Shown here in pieces: positions 1 to 7,262 of a stretch of DNA of 24,049 bases (positions within the stretch are counted from its first letter, which is position 1; each line of letters starts with the position of its first letter). Source of the DNA: Clostridiales bacterium UBA1206 (GTDB lineage Bacteria; Bacillota; Clostridia; Oscillospirales; CAG-382); the NCBI GenBank assembly GCA_002310055.1, contig DBXS01000018.1, forward strand, positions 1 to 24,049. The letters are read 5' to 3'. The notes below the pieces were generated by a model, which searched no databases, was not told where the DNA came from, and saw only the letters and a program-made list of their open reading frames with translations. Position numbers and translations under genes: made by a program.

Positions 1-1
1 C

Positions 2-24
2 GGACGTTTGGCACACAAACGTCC
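2..24. repeat. Perfect 9-bp inverted repeat at the window edge
   Basis: GGACGTTTG at 2-10 and its exact reverse complement CAAACGTCC at 16-24 enclose a 5-nt loop. On the plus strand only a weak T-rich stretch follows, so it is not a convincing terminator on its own. It may be the end of a hairpin belonging to a gene left of the window. Its role is unknown. Confidence 0.5.
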
Positions 25-44
25 TGTTTGCAGAGGTATGCGAC

Positions 45-89
45 AAAAAACCGGCTGGAATAAGAATCAACTATCCTTACCTCAGCCGG
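45..89 (-). terminator. Rho-independent terminator of the mscS-like operon
   Basis: CCGGCTG at 51-57 pairs with CAGCCGG at 83-89. Inside the loop, TAAG (61-64) can pair with CTTA (76-79) to extend the stem. Read on the minus strand, the hairpin is followed by six T residues (plus-strand A run 45-50). It lies about 75 nt beyond the stop of the minus-strand gene at 167. On the plus strand the hairpin is followed by TTTTATTT, so it could work in both directions. Confidence 0.65.
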
Positions 90-110
90 CTTTTATTTAC
101 TGTCCTTTAG

Positions 111-138
111 AGCACCTTGCATTAGCGGGTGCTTTTTT
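111..138 (+). terminator. Short plus-strand terminator-like hairpin
   Basis: AGCACC (111-116) pairs with GGTGCT (128-133) and is followed directly by a T run, which is the expected order for a plus-strand intrinsic terminator. No plus-strand gene is visible to its left inside the window, so it would end a transcript from outside or block convergent read-through. Confidence 0.5.
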
Positions 139-166
139 GTGTTGTTCGATATCGGTAATACCGCCG

Positions 167-1318
167 TCAGTCGCTTGTCACGGTGACGTCGAGCGCGTAA
201 TTGCCGGAAGAGTCTTTTGCGACGTACGTGTACGCGTAATACGTTTCGCCGTCTTCGTCTTCAAGGGGTATCTCTGAGATCCGCTCCATATTTGCGCCTT
301 CCAAAGACACTCCGGATTCTAAGTAAAGCGGGGTATCGAGCAGCGTGTCGTAGACCGAAAGCGCGCCGCTGCTGCTTTGCGCGTGCAGATCGAGCGTGAC
401 TCCGTTCTTGACCATAATGCAGCCCGCGCCGTATTCTACGTTTAGCGTAAGGCCGCCGCATCTTAAAACGCCGTCGCCTTCAAACGTTACGCTGCCGCCG
501 TAGCCGGCTCCCCAGACCGTTATGTAATCAACGTCGGACTCGCCTTCCAGGCGCACGGTGAAGCCGTTGCCCATCAGGTTGGCGTCGATAAGATAGCACG
601 AAAAATCGCGCAGAGTCAGCGTGTTCGTCGAACTGTCGTAATACGCGCCGTCGAGCTCGTCGACGAGTTCGCCGTCCGGGTCGTAATAGTCCCATGCCGC
701 GCCTTTCACAAAGTATTTGGCGGTTTCATTTTCATCGCTTGTCATATAGATGCGCAGATACAGTTCGGGGCCTTCTTCGCTCCAGGAATACAGCCCCAGC
801 CAGTCGGGGTCGGGATGATCGAGCTCGGGGAAAGCGCTTTCATCGGGATCGTTCCACGGATCGTCCGGGGATTCTTCCCAGGGCTCTTCCCATGGTTCGT
901 TCCACGGTTCTTCCCAATAGCCGTGCGGTTCCTTGCCCCATTCTTCGGGATGTTCCTCGATCCATTCGGAATTCATCGTGGTGAACGCGCTGCTCAAGTA
1001 ATCGTCGCCCAGAAAATCTATGCCCAGCGCCGCGTGCGCGAGCGAAAGCACCAGCGTGAGCGACAGTGCCGGCTTGAGTACGTACTGTTTGAGTATGTCG
1101 TGGCGCTTTTTGGTCTTTTGCTCTTCCGTGGGCTCTTCGGTGACAAAGACCGCGTCGTCGTTATATTCGCTTTTGGCTATGCGCTCTTCCGCTGACTCGT
1201 GCGTTTCGGCAGGGTCGGGCGGCTCGCGCACTATGTCGCATTCACGCGGGAACGCGCCGAATTCGTCGTTGGAACCGTATGTACGGAAGTTGGTCTCTTT
1301 GTCGTACAGTTCGCGCAA
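167..1318 (-). CDS. Membrane-anchored surface protein with acidic Trp/Pro linker
   Basis: Unrecognised 383-residue protein. Residues 1-75 are hydrophilic and acidic. A basic patch (KKRH, about 70-73) precedes one hydrophobic segment at about 79-102, so the N-terminus is probably cytoplasmic and the rest outside (type II topology). Residues 117-158 form an acidic Trp/Pro-rich linker with seven Trp between 119 and 155 and repeated E-P-W or D-P-W units. Residues about 185-383 are beta-rich, with a YDSSTNTLTL motif of the kind seen in beta-helical or carbohydrate-binding surface domains; this last assignment is tentative. The start is TTG: AAAGGAGGG lies 7 nt upstream, while the nearby ATG (1325-1323) directly abuts the Shine-Dalgarno sequence and is out of frame. 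It follows the MscS-like gene by 39 nt and is probably cotranscribed with it. Confidence 0.8.
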   Translation of the reverse strand: MRELYDKETNFRTYGSNDEFGAFPRECDIVREPPDPAETHESAEERIAKSEYNDDAVFVTEEPTEEQKTKKRHDILKQYVLKPALSLTLVLSLAHAALGIDFLGDDYLSSAFTTMNSEWIEEHPEEWGKEPHGYWEEPWNEPWEEPWEESPDDPWNDPDESAFPELDHPDPDWLGLYSWSEEGPELYLRIYMTSDENETAKYFVKGAAWDYYDPDGELVDELDGAYYDSSTNTLTLRDFSCYLIDANLMGNGFTVRLEGESDVDYITVWGAGYGGSVTFEGDGVLRCGGLTLNVEYGAGCIMVKNGVTLDLHAQSSSGALSVYDTLLDTPLYLESGVSLEGANMERISEIPLEDEDGETYYAYTYVAKDSSGNYALDVTVTSD

Positions 1319-1357
1319 TGTTCATCCCTCCTTTGTAAACAGTTCCATAAAAAACCG

Positions 1358-2254
1358 TTATTTTGCGGGGATGTTGTGAACGTCCACCTGCGGGAACGGG
1401 CATTCCACGCCCAGATCTTTGAAGCCGAGCAGCAGATCGTGGTTCAGCACGCGCCTGCCTATAAAGATGTTGTCTTCGTCAACTTCGCCGACGAACTTCA
1501 TAATGACCGCGCTTTCGGCGAGATCGTCTATGCCCAGATACATCGGGACCTTTTTGAAAATATCGGGATGCGCCTCTTTGATGCGCTCCATAAGCGCGGG
1601 GATCTCGCGTTCCAGTTTTTTGAAATCGGTGCCGTAGGGGACGGCTATGACGCTGATCGCGCGCGAGGGTTTATCGGAACGGTTGAGTATGTTTTTCATG
1701 GCGGAATTGTTGACTATCTTTACGTTCCCGCCGGGGTCGGTGAGACTGGTGGTGCGCAGGCCTATGTTCGTGACGGTGCCTCTGAAACCGTCGACTTCTA
1801 CAATGTCGCCCACGTTGTACTGGTTTTCAAATATCATAAACGCGCCGGTGACCATATCGGCGATAAGACTTTCGGCGGAAAAGCCTATGACCAGGGCGAC
1901 GATCCCCACGCTGGCGACGATGGTGGAAATGTTGACTCCGATTATGGAAAGTCCCCAGCAGAGTATGACTATGGCGGCCACGTATTTGAGCACGCTCGAA
2001 ATGATCGAGACCACCGAACGGGCGCGGTGCTTTTTGGGTTTGATGAGTCCCAGAAGGAACACGGCGAGGAGCTCGGCGGCGAGTACGCCGCAGATCATAA
2101 TGATGAGCTTGAGTATGGTTGCGAGATCGACTTTTACGTTGTCGAACCCTTTCCACGTGATGAGCTTGGTGGTGTAGCATATCACCGCCAGAACTATCGC
2201 GATGCCCGCGAATATTGCAAGTTTGATAAGATGTTTGCGTTTTTCGTCGTTCAT
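1358..2254 (-). CDS. MscS-family small-conductance mechanosensitive channel
   Basis: Homo-oligomeric membrane channel expected to open under membrane tension and release solutes during hypo-osmotic shock. From the chosen ATG the protein has 298 residues. Hydrophobic helices lie near 10-30, 46-72 and 82-102, followed by the Gly/Ala-rich pore-lining helix at about 105-145 with the motif VGIVALVIGFSAESLIADM. This continues into the beta domain (NVGDIVEVDGFRGTV), which is the family hallmark. The C-terminal alpha/beta vestibule region follows and ends near PFPQVDVH, also typical. A TTG six nt further upstream is possible, but CGGAG sits 6 nt before the ATG at 2254, so I prefer the ATG. It is first in a two-gene unit with the surface protein downstream. 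The family call is firm; the subtype is not. Confidence 0.95.
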   Translation of the reverse strand: MNDEKRKHLIKLAIFAGIAIVLAVICYTTKLITWKGFDNVKVDLATILKLIIMICGVLAAELLAVFLLGLIKPKKHRARSVVSIISSVLKYVAAIVILCWGLSIIGVNISTIVASVGIVALVIGFSAESLIADMVTGAFMIFENQYNVGDIVEVDGFRGTVTNIGLRTTSLTDPGGNVKIVNNSAMKNILNRSDKPSRAISVIAVPYGTDFKKLEREIPALMERIKEAHPDIFKKVPMYLGIDDLAESAVIMKFVGEVDEDNIFIGRRVLNHDLLLGFKDLGVECPFPQVDVHNIPAK

Positions 2255-2314
2255 TTGCAACTCCGTTTCCGGCCGCAGGCGGCCATTTGGTCGTATTTTG
2301 CTTAACTTATCTCA

Positions 2315-2343
2315 ATGATACCATACAACCGGCGCATTTTCAA
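2315..2343 (-). promoter_or_regulatory. Promoter of the mscS-like operon
   Basis: On the minus strand, TTGAAA (2343-2338) is followed after exactly 17 bp by TATCAT (2320-2315). The -10 is preceded by TGG, an extended -10 (TGn). It lies about 60 nt upstream of the ATG at 2254 and diverges from the promoter at 2468-2496. Confidence 0.7.
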
Positions 2344-2467
2344 TATGTTTTTGAATTTTCTGCATCTCAAAAACGCAATTTGCTCTTCCTCAGGCGCGGA
2401 TCGCGTTCCGGGGGGCGCGCGAGCGGGCGGAAAATGTAAATTTTTAGACCGCGCCCGCGTCTGTCGC

Positions 2468-2496
2468 TTGACACGGCGTTATTATAATGATATAAC
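2468..2496 (+). promoter_or_regulatory. Promoter of the McrB-like/transglutaminase operon
   Basis: A consensus TTGACA (2468-2473), a 17-bp spacer and TATAAC (2491-2496), with TGA just before the -10 (extended -10). Transcription would begin near 2503, giving a leader of about 30 nt. ACGGAG at 2521-2526 lies 6 nt before the ATG at 2533. This is a near-consensus sigma-A-type promoter and suggests substantial expression without an obvious operator. The rest of the 2255-2532 gap shows only GC-rich sequence with no gene. Confidence 0.75.
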
Positions 2497-2532
2497 TATA
2501 ACATAAATAAGACTAAACTTACGGAGCCGAAT

Positions 2533-3798
2533 ATGATTGATCCGATCTATACGAACATCACTCCCGCGCTCGATATCTGGAGCACGCTGACTTCTCACAA
2601 AATGCTGTTCCTGTATACCGCCGTCCTTACCGCGGCGCTCATCATTCTGATGGTGCTTTTCATAGCGCGCACCGCCCGCGCCGCGCGCGAACGCGACGAG
2701 GAAAAGAAACGCATAACGCAAAAAAAGCGCTTTTCGCGCCTTTCGGAGCTTGATTCGCGCAAGCCCGGCGAAAACGCGCAAAGCTATGACGATACGGTTT
2801 CGCTGGCGCAGCTTTGCGAACGCTTCCGCGACTTTTCGTCAGGCGAACTCGGGCTTTATTACGATATCGACGTGATGCGCGCGTTCGTGTCGTCGCTTTC
2901 GGTGACGCGGCTCGTGATAATGCAGGGAATATCCGGCACGGGCAAGACGTCGCTCGCGTACGCGTTCGGCAAATTCATAGGCACCGACGCGGTGATCGTG
3001 CCCGTCCAGCCTTCGTGGAAAGACCGCAGCGACCTTCTGGGCTACTACAACGAATTCACCGGCGTGTTCACCGAGACCGAGCTGCTTTACCGGCTCTACG
3101 AAGCCGCCGGCAACGATAACGTCTGCGTGCTGGTGCTCGACGAAATGAACATCGCCCGCGTGGAATACTATTTTGCGGAATTCCTTTCGCTGCTCGAACT
3201 GCCCGATCCCGATTCGCGTAGGATAGAAGTCATATCCGACACGCGTGTCAACGACCCCAAACGGTTCGAAAACGGCAAGATGCTCATACCCCGGAACGTA
3301 TGGTTCGTGGGGACCGCCAACAACGACGATTCCACGCTCGCCATTTCCGATAAAGTCTATGACCGCGCGATGGTCATAGAACTCGACCGCCGCGCTAAGA
3401 GCTTTACCGCGCCTCGAACCAAAGCCGTCCCGGTCTCGCGCACTTATCTGGAATCGCTTTTCGCTTCCGCACGCGCCGAGCATTCGCTCAGTTCCGGGAT
3501 GCAAAGCAAAATAGAAGAATTCGACAGATATCTGAGCGAGCATATGCAGATAACGTTCGGCAACCGCATAATGCGCCAGACCGAGCAGTTCGTCCCTGTG
3601 TTCATAGCGTGCGGCGGGACCGAAAACGCCGCGGTGGATCTTATAATGAGCAAAAAAGTGCTGCGCAAGCTCGAAACGCAGAATCCCGTGTTCGTAAAAT
3701 CTCAGGCGGAAGGTCTGCTCGCAGAGCTCGACCGCGTGTTCGGCGCCGGAGCGCTGCCTCTGTGCGCGTCGGCGATAGCGCGGTACGTTTCCGCGTAA
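2533..3798 (+). CDS. Membrane-anchored McrB-like AAA+ ATPase (paralogue A)
   Basis: 421 residues. One transmembrane helix at about 23-45 is followed by basic residues, leaving the ATPase in the cytoplasm. The AAA+ core has Walker A GISGTGKTS (K138, T139), the McrB-type block VQPSWKDRSDLLGYYNEF just after it, Walker B VLVLDEMN (D203, E204) continuing as IARVEYYFAEFLSLLE, and the sensor block GTANNDDSTLAISDKVYDRA from about 260. These blocks match the McrB branch of helix-2-insert AAA+ proteins, which act as NTP-driven hexamers with McrC-type partners. No McrB-type N-terminal DNA-binding domain is visible; the membrane helix takes its place. It is the first gene of the operon, 10 nt before the DUF2357-like gene, and a clear paralogue of 5323-6666. 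Whether it uses GTP or ATP cannot be told. Confidence 0.9.
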   Translation: MIDPIYTNITPALDIWSTLTSHKMLFLYTAVLTAALIILMVLFIARTARAARERDEEKKRITQKKRFSRLSELDSRKPGENAQSYDDTVSLAQLCERFRDFSSGELGLYYDIDVMRAFVSSLSVTRLVIMQGISGTGKTSLAYAFGKFIGTDAVIVPVQPSWKDRSDLLGYYNEFTGVFTETELLYRLYEAAGNDNVCVLVLDEMNIARVEYYFAEFLSLLELPDPDSRRIEVISDTRVNDPKRFENGKMLIPRNVWFVGTANNDDSTLAISDKVYDRAMVIELDRRAKSFTAPRTKAVPVSRTYLESLFASARAEHSLSSGMQSKIEEFDRYLSEHMQITFGNRIMRQTEQFVPVFIACGGTENAAVDLIMSKKVLRKLETQNPVFVKSQAEGLLAELDRVFGAGALPLCASAIARYVSA

Positions 3799-3808
3799 GG
3801 GGTAGATT

Positions 3809-5326
3809 ATGGCGTACGAAAACACCGGTTATTACCGAATACTCAAAGCGCTGGGCGTCGAAAGCGAACAAAGCGGCGCGCATTTCGCAGACGATTTCGC
3901 ACGCGGAGGAAAAGCTTCCGTTTCGGGCACGCGGATGAACTGCGTCATAGACGAAAGCTGGGTGGATACCGTAGAAGCGGCGCTGCCGAGCGTGGGCAAG
4001 GCGATAGAACAGGCGCGCAGTCTTATAAGGGATATCGGCGAAGTGGTGCGTATCGACCGCGCCCGCAAGACAGGCAAGGATTCCGTCAGCCATCTGGCGC
4101 GGCACAGCAGCCTCATAAGGCACGTTTCCGAATCCGGCGCGCTCATCCCGGACGAGATATACGTCAACGAAAACGAAGAAGATTACGCGGTCTACGAAAA
4201 CCGCTTCCTCTATCTGCTCCTTACGCAGCTTTCGTCGTTCATTTCGGTCAGATATCAGGCGATAACGCGCGCGGTCGCGGAATGCGGCGTGGCACTTGAA
4301 TTGGAACGCGAAACGAACGGCTCCGACCGTTCGGTCAAATGCGGCGTTTCGGTTTCCGAAGCGGCGTTCACCGGCGCGGCGGCGGATATAAAAACGCTGG
4401 ATACCGTCAGGCGCATACGCGCTCTGCTCGCCGCGGTCAAGGCGTTCGAATCCACTCCCGTTATGCGGCTCGCCGCGGCGGCGCCTCGGCTCGTGCCGCC
4501 GGTGGTGCGCACAAATATAATAAAGAACAACGTGCATTTCAACGCGGCTTTTACGCTGTATTCGTATATCGCTTCCTATACCGGCGACGGATATACCTGC
4601 GTGCGCGAAACGCAGACCGAACGTCCGGTATCGTGGCAGGGGATGCGTATGTTCGCGGAAGCGGTGTCGCTTTTGCTCTTCGCCGCGTACAAAGAGACTT
4701 TTTCGGAATGGGACGAATGCGAAAGCGAATACGAACGCTCGCTCGTCGACGAACGGCGCGAATCGCTTCTGCGCCGCCGCGGGGAGCTTGCTGCGCTCAG
4801 AGCGCGCTACGAAATGAACGAGCTTTCGGGCTCCGAATACGTTTCCCGGCTCGAGGAAGCCGCGGCGGAATCGTATTCCGCTTTCGAATCCACTTCTTCC
4901 GAGCTCGCCTCCGTGCGTGAAACCGCTCGACTTGCGGAAGAAAAGAGCGCCTCTCTCTCCGCGGAAAACGAACGCATAACGGAGCGTTTTCTCGCGCAAA
5001 AAGAAGAATCCGCGGCCGCCGCAAACGCCGCGGTCGAAAAACTCGCCAAAGAATACGAACGCAGAATAAGCGAAGCGGCGGCTGCGAAGGAACGCGAAAT
5101 GAGCGAACTGCGGGAAAAGCTGGAATCCGAACGCGATCTGCTTTCGGCGCGGGTCGCCGCGCTTTGCGCCGAAAAGGGCGAAGGATCCGATAAGACCGAT
5201 CGCGAAAGCTTTTTGGAACTGGAACGCGAAAAAGCGGCTTTCGACAGGTATTTCAAAGAACAGTGGGCAAAGGCGAAAAAGCGCGTAAGGCGCGAAGAAT
5301 ACGCCAAAAGGAAAAACGGCAAATGA
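3809..5326 (+). CDS. DUF2357-like coiled-coil partner of the McrB-like ATPases
   Basis: 505 residues. Residues about 47-140 resemble DUF2357 proteins, which accompany McrB-like ATPases: IDESWVDTVEAALP, then GEVVRIDRARKTGKDSVSHL with ARHSSLI, then LIPDEIYVNENEEDYAVYEN leading into RFLYLLL. A further helical domain runs to about 297. From about 300 to 490 the chain is almost pure Glu/Ala/Arg/Lys/Ser with a strong coiled-coil look and a basic tail (KAKKRVRREEYAKRKNGK). Many DUF2357 proteins carry a PD-(D/E)XK nuclease at this end; I see no such motif here. No signal peptide or membrane helix is evident. AAGGGG lies 6 nt before the ATG. The stop overlaps the next start as ATGA, so the product is probably made in step with paralogue B. 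Family assignment is from memory of motif patterns, hence moderate confidence. Confidence 0.8.
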   Translation: MAYENTGYYRILKALGVESEQSGAHFADDFARGGKASVSGTRMNCVIDESWVDTVEAALPSVGKAIEQARSLIRDIGEVVRIDRARKTGKDSVSHLARHSSLIRHVSESGALIPDEIYVNENEEDYAVYENRFLYLLLTQLSSFISVRYQAITRAVAECGVALELERETNGSDRSVKCGVSVSEAAFTGAAADIKTLDTVRRIRALLAAVKAFESTPVMRLAAAAPRLVPPVVRTNIIKNNVHFNAAFTLYSYIASYTGDGYTCVRETQTERPVSWQGMRMFAEAVSLLLFAAYKETFSEWDECESEYERSLVDERRESLLRRRGELAALRARYEMNELSGSEYVSRLEEAAAESYSAFESTSSELASVRETARLAEEKSASLSAENERITERFLAQKEESAAAANAAVEKLAKEYERRISEAAAAKEREMSELREKLESERDLLSARVAALCAEKGEGSDKTDRESFLELEREKAAFDRYFKEQWAKAKKRVRREEYAKRKNGK

Positions 5327-6666
5327 AAAAGACCGTCTTCACAACCGTATTATATTCAATATTCGCGGCGGTCGCAATGGCGGCGGGCGTGCTGCTTTGT
5401 ATAACGCTTTCGGGCGGGACCGATAAAAGCACGCGCGTCTGGAATTTGCTGCTTTCGCTGCCGCGCCCGGTCACGGTCATAGCGGCGGTACTGCTCGTGA
5501 CGCTCGACGTCGCGGCGATCATACTCGCGGCGACGCTTATCGTTTCGGATATCCGCACGCGCACTTCCCGCCGCGCGCTCAAAAAGAAAAAGTCCAAGCC
5601 GCGCTTTTCGCGGCTTGCCGCCATCGACGCGCAAAAGCCTGCCGCGGCGCGGTACGAAAAAGCCGAACGGCTGGACCTGTTGTGCGAACGGTTCCGCAAC
5701 TTTGCCGCTTCGCAAATGGGGCTTTATTACGACAAGGACGTCATAAGGGCGTATATCGCTTCGCTCGCGGTCACGCGCCTCACCGTGATGCAGGGCATTT
5801 CGGGCACGGGCAAGACCTCGCTCGCCTACGCTTTGGGCAAATTTTTGGGTAACGACGCCGTGATGGTGCCGGTACAGCCTTCGTGGAAAGACCGCACCGA
5901 CCTTTTGGGCTATTATAACGAATTCACCGATTCGTATACCGAGACCGAGCTTTTGTGCAAGCTTTACGAAGCGAACACGAATGACGACGTTTATATCGCC
6001 GTGCTCGACGAGATGAATATCGCACGCGTGGAGTATTACTTTGCGGAATTCCTTTCGCTGCTCGAACTGCCCGAAGGCCCGGCGCGCCGCGTGCGCGTCA
6101 CCGCCGACAGCCGCGAAAGCGATCCCGTACTTTTCGAAAGCGGAACGCTGCGTCTGCCCGGCAACGTCTGGTTCACGGGCACCTGCAACAACGACGATTC
6201 CACGCTCGCGCTTTCGGATAAAGTGTTCGACCGCGCGTTCGTGATAAACCTCGAACACCGCGCAAAGCCGTTCGCCGCTCCCCCCGAGCAGCCGGCGCAC
6301 GTTTCGGCAAGCGAGCTTATCGCGCTTTTCGGCGAAGCGCGGCGGACGTATTCGCTTTCTGCCCCTATGCGTGAAAAGATCGAAGCGCTGGACGAATACC
6401 TTGTGCGCGAATTCCGTATAACGTTCGGCAACCGCATAATGCGGCAGATCGAACAGTTCGTGCCGGTGTTCGTTTCCTGCGGAGGGGCCGAGGACGTCGC
6501 GGTGGATATGATGATATGCCGCAAGGTGCTGCGCAAGCTCGAATCGCGCAACCCCGTGTTCGTCCGCGCCGGCGCGGACGGACTTATCCGCCGCCTCAAC
6601 GAGCTTTTCGGCGCCGACAAGATGCGCGAAAGCAAAGAGTATACAGCCAGATTCAAAGAGATATGA
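5323..6666 (+). CDS. Membrane-anchored McrB-like AAA+ ATPase (paralogue B)
   Basis: 447 residues from the ATG at 5323, which overlaps the upstream stop as ATGA. An in-frame ATG at 5263 would add 20 basic residues overlapping the previous gene and is less likely. Two hydrophobic helices (about 4-26 and 45-72) form a hairpin anchor. Then comes an AAA+ core parallel to paralogue A: GISGTGKTS (K164, T165), VQPSWKDRTDLLGYYNEF, Walker B VLDEMN (D229, E230), and sensor block GTCNNDDSTLALSDKVFDRA from about 286. Both nucleotide-binding motifs are intact, so this is not a dead copy. The two ATPases share long identical protein blocks and a perfect 35-nt DNA match (3172-3206 and 6040-6074). They may form a mixed ring with the DUF2357-like protein, but this is inference. 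Confidence 0.9.
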   Translation: MKKTVFTTVLYSIFAAVAMAAGVLLCITLSGGTDKSTRVWNLLLSLPRPVTVIAAVLLVTLDVAAIILAATLIVSDIRTRTSRRALKKKKSKPRFSRLAAIDAQKPAAARYEKAERLDLLCERFRNFAASQMGLYYDKDVIRAYIASLAVTRLTVMQGISGTGKTSLAYALGKFLGNDAVMVPVQPSWKDRTDLLGYYNEFTDSYTETELLCKLYEANTNDDVYIAVLDEMNIARVEYYFAEFLSLLELPEGPARRVRVTADSRESDPVLFESGTLRLPGNVWFTGTCNNDDSTLALSDKVFDRAFVINLEHRAKPFAAPPEQPAHVSASELIALFGEARRTYSLSAPMREKIEALDEYLVREFRITFGNRIMRQIEQFVPVFVSCGGAEDVAVDMMICRKVLRKLESRNPVFVRAGADGLIRRLNELFGADKMRESKEYTARFKEI

Positions 6667-6670
6667 GCTT

Positions 6671-7231
6671 ATGAAAGATAACGGTATCAAAAAAACGCAA
6701 TTCCCCGTGTCCACCGCCGTGCTGTGCGGTATCATCATCGCGGCGGCGGCGATACTTTTCGCCGTCATAACGGCGGCTATGACGGGCGCGTTCGAGCTTG
6801 AGGAAGCGAGCGAACGCGAAAGCAGCGCTTCGTTTTCCGGGCCCGAAAGTTCCGAACAGACTGTCCCGACGACGCCCGAAATCATCGACGAAGACCCCTC
6901 GGTGCGTGTGACTATAGAAACGGCGTTTTTGCGGCCGACCGCCGAGGGCCTCGAATACGAGACCATGCTCGCGGCGTCGTATTCCGGAAGCCCGGCGCAC
7001 ATAACCTCGGTCAGATGTTCGGTCTGCCGCGGCGCCGAGCATATTTATGAACTCAAGCTCGCCGAACCGTTCGATCTGGAAAACGGCTCTATGATAATCC
7101 TTACGGGCACCGGCGATATCACGCTTGAAGATATGAGCGATATCGGGGCGGTATTCTGCGTCGAATGGGAAGACTTAAACGGCCGCCGCGGGAACGCGTT
7201 CGTTTACGCAAAAGCGCAAGCCGGATCTTAA
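6671..7231 (+). CDS. Small single-pass membrane protein, operon member
   Basis: Unrecognised 186-residue protein. A hydrophobic helix at about 14-40 (Ala/Ile-rich, ending AVITAAMTGAF) acts as signal anchor. A Ser/Glu/Pro-rich linker (about 44-75) leads to a beta-rich domain at about 76-186 that is probably extracytoplasmic and Ig-like in composition. Two Cys (in the segment VRCSVCRG) form a CxxC-like pair. It starts 4 nt after the stop of ATPase B without a strong Shine-Dalgarno sequence, which suggests coupled translation. Position between the ATPases and the transglutaminase-like protein makes it a candidate link across the membrane; no direct evidence supports that. Confidence 0.8.
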   Translation: MKDNGIKKTQFPVSTAVLCGIIIAAAAILFAVITAAMTGAFELEEASERESSASFSGPESSEQTVPTTPEIIDEDPSVRVTIETAFLRPTAEGLEYETMLAASYSGSPAHITSVRCSVCRGAEHIYELKLAEPFDLENGSMIILTGTGDITLEDMSDIGAVFCVEWEDLNGRRGNAFVYAKAQAGS

Positions 7232-7262
7232 AACGGAAGACCCCTGTAACGAAAGGAAAAAA

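Noticed and set aside
1199..2305. Plus-strand open frame opposite the mechanosensitive channel
   Set aside because: Antisense to a clear MscS-family gene, with no motif and no ribosome binding site.
2468..2488. TTGACA with the TATAAT at 2483-2488 as promoter pair
   Set aside because: The spacer would be 9 bp, far too short. The TATAAC at 2491-2496 gives the correct 17 bp.
3641..4999. Minus-strand open frame opposite the DUF2357-like gene
   Set aside because: Same kind of GC-driven antisense shadow; crosses gene boundaries and has no recognisable domain.
5263..5322. Longer start for ATPase B
   Set aside because: The added 20 residues overlap the previous gene; the ATGA overlap at 5323 is the more usual arrangement and puts the membrane helix at the N-terminus.
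2533..6666. A classical McrBC restriction locus
   Set aside because: No nuclease motif, no McrB N-terminal DNA-binding domain, and both ATPases are membrane anchored.
5356..7002. Long minus-strand open frame opposite ATPase B and the small membrane protein
   Set aside because: Antisense shadow of genes with clear AAA+ motifs; Arg/His-rich low-complexity product with no start signal.
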